From: Acidobacteriota bacterium
Lineage (GTDB): Bacteria; Acidobacteriota; UBA6911
Direction: 5' to 3'
NCBI GenBank assembly: GCA_016934295.1
Contig: JAFGTD010000300.1
Coordinates: 1 to 35,537, forward strand
Length of the DNA stretch: 35,537 nt
The notes beneath the pieces were generated by a model. It saw only the letters and a list, made by a program, of their open reading frames with translations, made no database searches and was not told where the DNA came from. Below are positions 1 to 7,653 of the stretch, in pieces. Each line of letters opens with the position of its first letter. Within the stretch, counting starts at the first letter, position 1. The position numbers and the translations under genes are program-made.

Positions 1-2
1 AG

Positions 3-158
3 ATCCAACAGGCGATTTCATATAATGAACGCTGCCTGGAGATAATTGCGGCGGCGCCGAAAGGTTCTTACGAAACCGCGTTCATCTACGAAGAGGCGAT
101 TGTCCGCCTGCGGAGCGCTCTCGCGGCTAAATCAAACAACTCCGGAAACGACGTGTAG
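3..158 (+). CDS. C-terminal end of an unidentified protein (5' end outside the window)
   Basis: An open frame enters from the left edge and ends at TAG 156-158, giving about 51 residues. The visible part looks helical and moderately charged (SYNERCLEII near the start, EEAIVRLRSAL in the middle) and ends in a polar tail rich in Ser and Asn. I do not recognise a family. The next gene remnant follows at once in the same frame, so the two may have been translationally coupled. The call rests only on an uninterrupted frame with plausible amino-acid composition. Confidence 0.45.
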   Translation: MQQAISYNERCLEIIAAAPKGSYETAFIYEEAIVRLRSALAAKSNNSGNDV

Positions 159-755
159 ATTGCGGATCTGACGGACGAAGAAAAGCTTATTGAAAAACTC
201 AGGCTGATAGAAGCGCTCTTCTCCGGCGCGGCCACCGTCGGTGAACAGGATGCCGCGGCGCGGGCTCGAGAACGCATCCTGGAACGCCTCGCGCGATTCG
301 AAGAAGAAGACCCGCCCCTGGAATACCGGTTCTCCATGGGAGATATGTGATCGCGAAAAGTGTTCGTCGCGCTCCTGCGCCGCTACGGCGTCAAACCCTA
401 TCGTTATACGCGCCAGCGCCACACCACAGTGATGGCCAGGGTATCGAAACGATTTGTCGATGAAACGCTGTGGCCGGAGTTCAGGGAGATATCCGATACA
501 TTGATGAGCTACCTGTCCGAGGTGACCGACCGGGTTGTGTCCGGGGTGATCCACCAGGACAGTTCCGAGGCTGAAGTGGTGGGCGATCCGTTACAGCTTC
601 CGGCAGGCACGATACCGCCGCCGGCGGATCACGAGCCGGAAAAGCCGGCCGAATCCCCGCCGCAAACAAATCGTGAAGCAGTCCCTGCACCGGCGAACGG
701 ACAGTCGTCAAAGAAGCGCAAAAGAAGGAAACGGAGTAAAAAGAGAAAGCGGTGA
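159..755 (+). pseudogene. Conserved hypothetical protein, broken by an in-frame TGA and lacking a normal start codon
   Basis: One reading frame continues from about base 159 to TGA 753-755 but is interrupted by TGA at 348-350. Upstream of the stop it reads as a charged helical segment (EKLIEKLRLIEALFSGA). Downstream it continues in the same frame as VFVALLRRYGVKPYRY and KRFVDETLWPEF, ending in a very basic Lys/Arg tail. From memory, related bacterial proteins run straight through this junction with Trp-Ser-Arg, so the TGA most simply represents TGG changed to TGA. No ATG lies at the expected N-terminus; ATT 159 or CTG 168 would have to serve. The GTG at 360 could start a shorter product, but it has no clear Shine-Dalgarno sequence. 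Function is unknown. A sequencing error at base 350 cannot be excluded. Confidence 0.6.
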
Positions 756-882
756 AAGGTATATCAAACCCGGTGCGCGACGTACGCCCGCTCTGTTGTT
801 GCCGAATTCGTTTTGTTAAGGACCAAACCATTGATCCGGACTCGTTCCCGGCATGATCTTATAAAGTTACTCCCACAGGTGC

Positions 883-2349
883 TTATTTGGCTTGCGCCTG
901 GCGTTTAAGCGACGATTGGAAAAATTTCAACATTCTATTGATGTCCGGCAAGTCGAACTTGTCGGGGTTGAATGTGCCGCCCGCCCATGCAAGCATTTCC
1001 GCGTATTCCGGATGACGAGGATTTCGAATTGTCTTTAAAAAATCAGTATAACCCCACACCCCGCCGACATCCTCCGGAGGACAGGCGTGTTGACCGTCCA
1101 GACAGAGCGGGTGGCGCACTCCTTTTTCAGCCGGCAGAATCTCCTCGACGATGATGTCGTGCTCCCAACTATCGCCGAAATCGTAGAGGTAGACAAAACG
1201 GTCCGCTACCGCCGGCGCAATTTGATTCAACGGTATGGAGCGGTAGTCCGTGATGGGAAAGTCATCATCCGGCGACGGCTCGGCAAAAACTCGTTTGCCG
1301 ACCTGGAATAAATGCAGATGCGAGTTCGTCCAACCCATCGCCAGTTGCAGGACGCCGTGCAAATGAGGAAGCAGAATCGTATCGGCGACCTGAATCCGGC
1401 GCCAAATCGCAGGATGACTGTCACGCAGTGTCACCCTGAGTCGATAGATCGACGCGGGATCGGTAATTCCGGCGATGGACGGCGACTTGGGCTTCCTTTT
1501 CGATAGGGGCATCTGATCCCGCAATTGCTGTATCAAACTCCCGATCATCAGCTCTGAATCGTCGCGTCCGGCATATACCAGACCGTTGCGCTCGAGTTTT
1601 CTCGCCAGTTCCGGTTCCCACAAATCGCGCGTCCAGATCTCCCTTAACGGGTCGGGGGGTACTGGAAATTTGTACAGTCCGATTACGAGCAAATGCGAAC
1701 TCATTTGCCAATCAGGGACGTCCGTTGAAGATCTGCGAAAGCGCTCGAGCGCGGCCTGGACTATTTGCCGGTTGCGTGCGGCAATCGCCGCCTCATCGCG
1801 CGACGCGCGTGTCTGAAACTCGATGGCGTACAAGCGAGCTTCGCCGTCAATCACGCGAACGATCAGCGCGTCGCCCGGTTTGGCATGCAGCGATTCAAAC
1901 CACTCCCGGAATTCCGGTGTAGCGCGAGTCCCCCAGTGTGCCTCGTGCAAATGGACGAGCGGGAGATGCGTGGTTGTGCCATCCGGCAATTTCATGTGGA
2001 CCGGCCCGCGGTCGTTATATTCCCGGCCGGCAAAAAAAGCGGGATAAAGCGCCTCGCGCAGCTCTCCGGTGTATTCAATCACCTCGCCCCGGCAATCCGA
2101 TTCCGACAGGGTGAGACGAAGCACGGAATCATTGACGATGCGGAGCTTCCATCCATAGCGTCCATTGCCTACGTTCACGATCAGATGGCTTCGGCTGATT
2201 GCGCCGCGAATCGTTCCTTTCGGATTCCTGGTTGTGATGGGTGCGATGGCATTGACTCGCTGCATGATTTCAGCAAAGGACAACGGCTCGCGTGATTCCC
2301 GTACCACCCTATGCGTCAGGGCTGTATAACTTATTTTCGACGACGGCAT
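883..2349 (-). CDS. Winged-helix (HARE-HTH-like) protein with C-terminal pRiA4b ORF-3-like domain
   Basis: This 488-residue protein starts at ATG 2349 behind a strong AGGAGG-type ribosome binding site. Residues 5-68 resemble a HARE-HTH winged helix (SFAEIMQRV, then the NVGNGRYGWK wing), a fold that in other proteins sits beside nucleases and RNA polymerase delta and may sense DNA. The middle (about 70-290) is not recognised. Residues 301-475 match the pRiA4b ORF-3-like family: YRLRVTLRDSHPAIWRRI, the LHLFQV strand, YDFGDSWEH and PPEDVGGVWGY. That family is common on plasmids and beside mobile elements, and its biochemical role is unknown. The combination suggests a DNA-associated accessory protein. 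Domain identification is good for the C-terminus and moderate for the N-terminus; function is not established. Confidence 0.85.
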   Translation of the reverse strand: MPSSKISYTALTHRVVRESREPLSFAEIMQRVNAIAPITTRNPKGTIRGAISRSHLIVNVGNGRYGWKLRIVNDSVLRLTLSESDCRGEVIEYTGELREALYPAFFAGREYNDRGPVHMKLPDGTTTHLPLVHLHEAHWGTRATPEFREWFESLHAKPGDALIVRVIDGEARLYAIEFQTRASRDEAAIAARNRQIVQAALERFRRSSTDVPDWQMSSHLLVIGLYKFPVPPDPLREIWTRDLWEPELARKLERNGLVYAGRDDSELMIGSLIQQLRDQMPLSKRKPKSPSIAGITDPASIYRLRVTLRDSHPAIWRRIQVADTILLPHLHGVLQLAMGWTNSHLHLFQVGKRVFAEPSPDDDFPITDYRSIPLNQIAPAVADRFVYLYDFGDSWEHDIIVEEILPAEKGVRHPLCLDGQHACPPEDVGGVWGYTDFLKTIRNPRHPEYAEMLAWAGGTFNPDKFDLPDINRMLKFFQSSLKRQAQAK

Positions 2350-2376
2350 GGGCCCCCCTCCTTCTCGTTCTCGCGA

Positions 2377-2565
2377 CTAGGTGCAGACAGTATACGGGAT
2401 TCTACTCTTTTCCGAACGGGCTTTCTCGAGCAATCGCTCTGCGCAACACCTGAGCCCTCCTTCCCGAGAAGGATAGCCTGATTGCCTGGGGCCTAAAATG
2501 GCGGCAACAGGGAAATCTGCTATTTTCTCAGAAAGGATGGCTTGGTCTATTTTGCGTGTAATCAT
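2377..2565 (-). pseudogene. 5' remnant of an AAA_14/DUF4143 ATPase gene
   Basis: The frame opens with MITRKIDQAILSEKIADFPV and reaches AAILGPRQSG, the start of the Walker A loop typical of AAA_14 ATPases. The expected GKTTLA is replaced by YPSREGG, and the frame ends 32 residues later in unrelated sequence. Homology is therefore confined to about 2476-2565. The rest of the ATPase and the DUF4143 domain are missing, consistent with a large deletion. A full-length relative lies directly upstream on the same strand (2671-3840), so this may be the stump of an older tandem copy. It cannot bind ATP as it stands. Confidence 0.7.
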
Positions 2566-2670
2566 GGGAAAATGACATATTTATCGTATTGAAAATTCAA
2601 ACAATAAAGATGATATTTCAATGTATATCTTTTAGCTGATTGAAAGCGGAATTAATACTAAATCAAGGAT

Positions 2671-3840
2671 TCAGGCAACCAACATCCCGATCGGGTCGTG
2701 AACGGCGCTGATCGGGATAACGGTGACCCTTTCATGCAGCCGATAGATTTCGCTTCCGGGATAAACGACCCAGAGATGATCGAGTCGGAGGTCCTGCAAC
2801 GCCACGTGCATGGAGCGTGTCAGGGCCGGTGCATCCGCGAATTTGAACTCGAATCCGAACCGCTTGCCGGATGCAAAAATCAGCAGGTCGAGCTCTGCGC
2901 CTCCGTGGGTTGCCCAGTAGTATGCGTCTCTCGTATTGACAGTGCTCAGCACATGCTCGAGCGCAAAGCCTTCCCAGGAGGCGCCCAGCTTTGGGTGACC
3001 GAGGATGGCCTGCAGGGAGGCGAGTTGGAGCAGAGCGTGCAGGATTCCACTGTCGCGAATGTAGATCTTTGGAGCCTTGATCTGCCGTTTCTTGAGATTC
3101 TCAAACCACGGTGGGAGCACGCGGACCATGTACGCGCCCTTGAGGATGTCCAGGTAGCGGCGTGCGGTGTTCTCGGAAGCACCGAGCGAACGGGCGAACT
3201 CCGCGGCGTTCCAGACTTGCCCGTGGTAGTGCGCTACCATGGTCCAGAAGCGGCGGAGGGTCTCGGACGGAATGGTAATACCCAATTGGGGAATATCCCG
3301 CTCTAGAAATGTCCGAACGAATCCCTGGCGCCAATCACCGCTTGCGGCATCGTCCGGCGCAAGAAAAGACCTTGGAAATCCTCCACGGCTCCACAGGCGA
3401 TCGCGTTCGTCTTCGCCGACTTCGCCCAGTGTGAAGCCGGACAGATCCACAAAGCCGACCCGTCCAGCCAGTGATTCCAAGGTTCCTTTCACCAACTCGG
3501 GCGAGGCGCTGCCGAGGACGAGAAACCGAGCCGCGTTGTCTGTCCGGTCGACAAGGACTCTCAGAATCTCGTAAAGCTCCGGCTGACGTTGGATTTCGTC
3601 GATGATGACGAGCCCCTCGAGGCGCTCTAACGCAGCCATGGGGGCTGTGAGTTGTTGGCGTCCCACCGGACTTTCGAGATCGAACGTTGTGTTTACCTGG
3701 TGCTCGGCCAGCATACGGGCCAGCGTTGTCTTCCCGCATTGGCGGGGGCCCAGGAGAGCGGCAACGGGATGAATCCGAAACACACTTCTGATTTGTTCAA
3801 GATAGCCGGGCCGATTGATCATGTTGAAAGCATAAAACAT
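2671..3840 (-). CDS. AAA_14 ATPase with DUF4143 domain
   Basis: This is a 389-residue member of the AAA_14 plus DUF4143 ATPase family, which is widespread in bacteria and archaea, often in mobile or defence neighbourhoods, and of unsettled function. Walker A is GPRQCGKT at residues 31-38, Walker B ends in VIIDE at 78-82, and a sensor-like GSAS follows. The DUF4143 part begins after the LAGRVGFVDLSGFTLGEV segment, and the protein contains the C-terminal AELDLLIF region that resembles a PD-(D/E)XK core in this family. ATG 3840 is chosen because GAGG lies six bases upstream; TTG 3852 and ATG 3822 are alternatives. An inverted repeat lies just upstream. A relative at 7654-8931 and a stump at 2377-2565 make this one of three loci of the same family in the window. 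Confidence 0.9.
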   Translation of the reverse strand: MFYAFNMINRPGYLEQIRSVFRIHPVAALLGPRQCGKTTLARMLAEHQVNTTFDLESPVGRQQLTAPMAALERLEGLVIIDEIQRQPELYEILRVLVDRTDNAARFLVLGSASPELVKGTLESLAGRVGFVDLSGFTLGEVGEDERDRLWSRGGFPRSFLAPDDAASGDWRQGFVRTFLERDIPQLGITIPSETLRRFWTMVAHYHGQVWNAAEFARSLGASENTARRYLDILKGAYMVRVLPPWFENLKKRQIKAPKIYIRDSGILHALLQLASLQAILGHPKLGASWEGFALEHVLSTVNTRDAYYWATHGGAELDLLIFASGKRFGFEFKFADAPALTRSMHVALQDLRLDHLWVVYPGSEIYRLHERVTVIPISAVHDPIGMLVA

Positions 3841-3846
3841 GAAAAT

Positions 3847-3863
3847 CCTCAAGTCAATTGAGG
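3847..3863. promoter_or_regulatory. Inverted repeat in front of the AAA_14 gene
   Basis: CCTCAA and TTGAGG form perfect 6-bp arms separated by five bases. The left arm contains the Shine-Dalgarno sequence of the minus-strand ATPase gene, so a hairpin or a bound repressor could occlude translation or transcription. The arms are short, so this is only a candidate control site. Confidence 0.35.
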
Positions 3864-4126
3864 AAATACCTTAATCTAACATTCGAAACAGGTAGAACTA
3901 GTGCTTGTCCCTGCTAATAAATCCATCTGAAGGAAAAAAGACTGGATCAGACAAGCAGTTTCAGATGGTTGGAAGCCCTGGATTTGCTGAATGTTGACCA
4001 CCACGATCCAAGGGAAAGATTGCCTCGAAGCGGAGGTAAACGCCCGCTCATACAAATATTCAGAGGGTATAAGCAAAATGCACAACTGGGGACAGAAAGT
4101 GCGTGATCAGGCGGCTCATCGCTCGT

Positions 4127-4305
4127 AGCATTGGCTGGCTTGAGGTCTCGGTGAATGACTCCCTTTTCGTGCGCCGCCTCCAGTCCTTCCTCTATCTGGC
4201 GGCATAAGGCCAGAGCGTCTTCAAGAGGCGACGCCCCTTTACTCAGTCTTGCCTGAAGTGTTTCGCCCTCAACATACTCCAGCACCAGGAATACGACCGT
4301 TCCGC
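4127..4305 (-). pseudogene. Fragment of a Ser/Thr protein kinase catalytic domain
   Basis: About 60 residues match the middle of a Hanks-type kinase: the hinge FLVLEYVEGETL, the alpha-E region ALCRQIEEGLEAAHEKG, and the catalytic loop VIHRDLKPAN. The sequence before the hinge (no glycine-rich loop, no VAIK lysine) and after the catalytic loop (no DFG) is unrelated, so both ends of the kinase are gone. The longer open frame 3947-4378 is therefore chance extension around a shard. It cannot be catalytic. The rest of 3864-4427 holds no other gene that I can recognise. Confidence 0.75.
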
Positions 4306-4427
4306 ACTTTTTCTCACCCCCAGTTTTCTCCAACGTTTGCCGATTGTTTGCCGATTCCGTTGAGTGAAAGAGGCCCAAGCAGATGGTGACCGGTCAGATA
4401 TTAATCACAGACAATAGGAAAGGATTA

Positions 4428-7391
4428 TTATTCGGAAATACTTTTAAGCAACTCATTTGCGATATGGGCGCTTTCGATGCGCATGACGCTTTCTTCGGCA
4501 TTGCCGTAACTTAGGTAATTGATGCTGCCGTACCAGACAATTTTCTGATCCATGATTGCGAATTTCTGGTGGATATTGGGTTTCAGTACTACGTGCATTT
4601 CGTTCTTTTTGAACAAGTCCAGGCTTTCACGCAGGGCGCCTTGATCCGCCGGTTTGTATTCATCTAAGGGGCGGGTAACGACCGCTACACGGACACTATT
4701 GGACATTGCGGTTTTCAGCTGTTGCATCATCTGTATGGTGCGCCGTTTTCTGACAAAAGGGCTGACGATGAGGATTTCCTTCTTTGCGGCAGCGATATCG
4801 TTGATGAAAACCGGGAGAAAGCTCTCCCTATTATAAATGATATCCATTGGTACGGATGAAATGTCATCGCCTATGGCCTTGTAACCCATCGCGGCATACC
4901 CGTTCAGCCGTCTCTGGTACATTCTTTCCAGCATGCCCACCTGGACATCCACATAATCGTAAATGCGAACTTCCTTTTTAGTCCGGTACAGGCGATGAAG
5001 GCGCCCGGCATATTGCTGCAGTGTGCCCTTCCACGATATCGGCATGGTGAGAAACAGCGTGTCGAGCCGCGGTTCGTCAAAACCTTCCCCGATGAAATGG
5101 CCGGTTGCCACCAATATCATCTTCCTTTCTTCGGGGATTTCAGAGATGCGCTGGAAGACTTCCCGGGTTGTTTTCGGTCCCATTCCTCCCGTCAGTGTGA
5201 TGACGTCCGAATCGGTAACCACCTCCCGCAATTTATCGGCAAGATTTTCGACGTGGGCGGTACGCAAAGAGAGAACGATGCAGTTTCTGCCAAGTTCGTA
5301 ATTTGCAAGGACATCGTCCACGATCTGCTGGTTCCGGGTTTCACTGTCAATAATTTCAGCGTACAAGTCCTGAATGAATGCTTCCTTTTCTTCGGTCTCG
5401 TACGGGATCCTCAAAGACGTAAAGCGCGGAACGACAAAATGGTCGAAAGGCCTTTGCTCGGCCTGTTTTTGTGGATTGTCCCGGTATCGGATCGGGCCGC
5501 AATGCATAAAAAAAATAGGATGATGTCCGTCCTTGCGCGTCGGTGTGGCGGTCAAGCCGTAAATGTATTTTGCCCGGGCGGATTTCAGAATGCTTTCATA
5601 AGTAAAGGCGGATGCATGATGGCATTCATCGGCGATAATCATCCCATAGTCATGGATGCATTCTTTGACCTCGCCTTTCCTGCTCAATGACTGCATGATC
5701 GCAATGTCCACTATACCGTTCAGGGTGTTCCGTCCTGAGCCTAGCTGGCCGACTTGGCTGATTTTCTTTTTGCTTCCGCGTTTCTTGACGACACCGTCGA
5801 CCTGATCCGGCTGCGTTTCATTAATAATCAGGAACTCTGAAATCTTCTTCTTCCATTGCGAAAGCAGACTGACCCTGTCGACCAGGATGAGCGTGTTTAC
5901 TTTCCTTTCGGCGATCAGCTTGAGAGCCACAACTGTTTTCCCGAAAGCGGTTGTTCCTGAAAGAATGCCGGTTTCGTGTCTCAGCAAATTTTCGAGGGCC
6001 AGGGATTGCTCCTCTCTCAGCTCCCCCTTGAATTCCACATCGATGCTTCTGCCGGCCCAGGTTTTATCCGTGAATCGATAATGGACTCCAATCTCCCCAA
6101 GTTCCTTCGATAGATCCTCTCTGCACTCTCTCGGCAGACATATATAGTTTTCTGTTTCATCCGTGCATGAGATTACTCTGGGATGTCCATAAGTCGGCAG
6201 GCGCATGGCCTGCTGCCTGAAAAACATCGGATTCTTGAAAGACGCGAGTCTCTTAATACGATTGAGTCCTCTTTGAGAGATCCCGGCCTTTGGGATAAAG
6301 AGCATATTTGCGCGAACTATTTCGATCCGGTCTGGGAAGTCGTTTTTCGAAAGCGCGATTCTGCGGATCTCCCAGGGCTTTTCGGCTCCCTCTTCATCCT
6401 CTTCATGGTCGATTTTAAGTTCCCCCAGTTCGTGACCGGGGCAGAGCTTCGATATCAGGTGTTCGACGCTTTCTTCGGAAAGCTTCCGGATGGTGGACAG
6501 AAAAGCCCATTGGTCGGGATATGAGTGGAAATTTTCATCCACGAATTCGCTGTTGTTGTTCTCCCGTGCTGATTTCTGCAGAGGAAGGGCAATCAGATTC
6601 CCGAATCCGCCTTTGGGGAGGGTGTCCTGGCTGGGAAAAAGGCGATCGTAGGATTTGAATCGGATCTCGTGCCTTCTGTTCATGGAATATGTCAGTAGAG
6701 CGGTTCCGAGTTTTCTTGCCAGTGCTGCCGATATTCGATTTTCAAAGAAAAACCAGACGTGGCCGCCGTTGCCGGATCGGGATCGCTCCACGGTATAAGG
6801 AATTGCATATTCCTCACAAATCTTTCTCAATGTGTGGATGTCTTTTTGCCAGTCCGCTTCGTCAAAGTCGATTGCTAAAAAACAGCAACTTTCATCCGGA
6901 AAAAGTGGATAAATACCGGCAACAATGTTTCCTCTGAGATGGTTTTCGATGACCGCCTCATCCAGGATTGCATAGGATTTATGGGCGCACCTGGAACAGG
7001 GAGATTTCGGTTTGCCACATACTCCAACAATCCATTCGTTCAGGCATACGGGTGAATATCCGGATGTTCCTTTCTTTCTGTTCTCCCACCTCTTGGCGTA
7101 CACATCGTCCCTGCCTTTAAAAAGAGTCATGAACAACTTGATTTTTTCAGACGAATCGGTTGTGTTGGAAATGATCGAATCGGAAATGTCGTTGGTTGTT
7201 TCCGCATCATGGTTGCTTTTCTCCGGGTTAGACGCCGGTAATGAACTTTGTGAAATCTCAAGATTCCCAAGTTCAAGCTTCTCTTTTAACTGCCTGTTTT
7301 CATTCTTTAAGCGGTCCAGTTCACGCAACAGCCGCCTGTTCTCTTCAAGCAGCGTTTCCCGGCTCTCCAGATTCTCCGGAATATTTGTCAT
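4428..7391 (-). CDS. TOTE-type primase, superfamily 2 helicase and PLD-like nuclease fusion
   Basis: A 987-residue protein with several modules. Residues 8-45 form a coiled coil. A zinc-ligand cluster (C116, C125, C132, C135) leads into an archaeo-eukaryotic primase domain of the kind databases call TOTE conflict-system primase, with the DxD acids D175/D177 and the SGNGGHVWFFF motif around H211. Next is a superfamily 2 helicase: SGTTAFGKT at 478-486, DECHH at 588-592, LTATPTR at 613-619 and QQYAGRLHR at 792-800. The C-terminus (about 860-985) is PLD-like, with IHQKFAIMD (H941, K943, D948) and YGSINYL. All catalytic signatures look intact. The protein should act on nucleic acid, probably in defence against or competition with mobile elements; that role is inferred from family and neighbourhood. 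No good Shine-Dalgarno precedes ATG 7391. An AAA_14 ATPase gene lies upstream on the same strand. Confidence 0.9.
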   Translation of the reverse strand: MTNIPENLESRETLLEENRRLLRELDRLKNENRQLKEKLELGNLEISQSSLPASNPEKSNHDAETTNDISDSIISNTTDSSEKIKLFMTLFKGRDDVYAKRWENRKKGTSGYSPVCLNEWIVGVCGKPKSPCSRCAHKSYAILDEAVIENHLRGNIVAGIYPLFPDESCCFLAIDFDEADWQKDIHTLRKICEEYAIPYTVERSRSGNGGHVWFFFENRISAALARKLGTALLTYSMNRRHEIRFKSYDRLFPSQDTLPKGGFGNLIALPLQKSARENNNSEFVDENFHSYPDQWAFLSTIRKLSEESVEHLISKLCPGHELGELKIDHEEDEEGAEKPWEIRRIALSKNDFPDRIEIVRANMLFIPKAGISQRGLNRIKRLASFKNPMFFRQQAMRLPTYGHPRVISCTDETENYICLPRECREDLSKELGEIGVHYRFTDKTWAGRSIDVEFKGELREEQSLALENLLRHETGILSGTTAFGKTVVALKLIAERKVNTLILVDRVSLLSQWKKKISEFLIINETQPDQVDGVVKKRGSKKKISQVGQLGSGRNTLNGIVDIAIMQSLSRKGEVKECIHDYGMIIADECHHASAFTYESILKSARAKYIYGLTATPTRKDGHHPIFFMHCGPIRYRDNPQKQAEQRPFDHFVVPRFTSLRIPYETEEKEAFIQDLYAEIIDSETRNQQIVDDVLANYELGRNCIVLSLRTAHVENLADKLREVVTDSDVITLTGGMGPKTTREVFQRISEIPEERKMILVATGHFIGEGFDEPRLDTLFLTMPISWKGTLQQYAGRLHRLYRTKKEVRIYDYVDVQVGMLERMYQRRLNGYAAMGYKAIGDDISSVPMDIIYNRESFLPVFINDIAAAKKEILIVSPFVRKRRTIQMMQQLKTAMSNSVRVAVVTRPLDEYKPADQGALRESLDLFKKNEMHVVLKPNIHQKFAIMDQKIVWYGSINYLSYGNAEESVMRIESAHIANELLKSISE

Positions 7392-7653
7392 GATGTTTTT
7401 CTATTGGATGGTAATAGTGGATTAAGAAAGCCCATTATTCCCGCAATTTATACCTCAATTCCGATTGCAGAATTGAGGCTTAATACAGGTATTATGTTTC
7501 TAACGGTAATGATATCTTTTATTTCAATTTATTCAAAATTTGACCGTGGCCAATAACGATATTTCAGCTGAGCGGACGTATACCGAGTGATTTTCTGATT
7601 TGTGGAAACATTGATGAATCCGGCTCTTACAGGACACTGGCCGGGTTGTTGTT

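Noticed and set aside
345-362. Selenocysteine or reassigned TGA codon
   Set aside because: No SECIS-like hairpin was apparent after the TGA, the position looks like Trp, and TGA is used as a normal stop elsewhere in the window.
1765-2295. 176-residue plus-strand ORF
   Set aside because: It is antisense to the pRiA4b ORF-3-like gene, whose motifs and start signals are clear.
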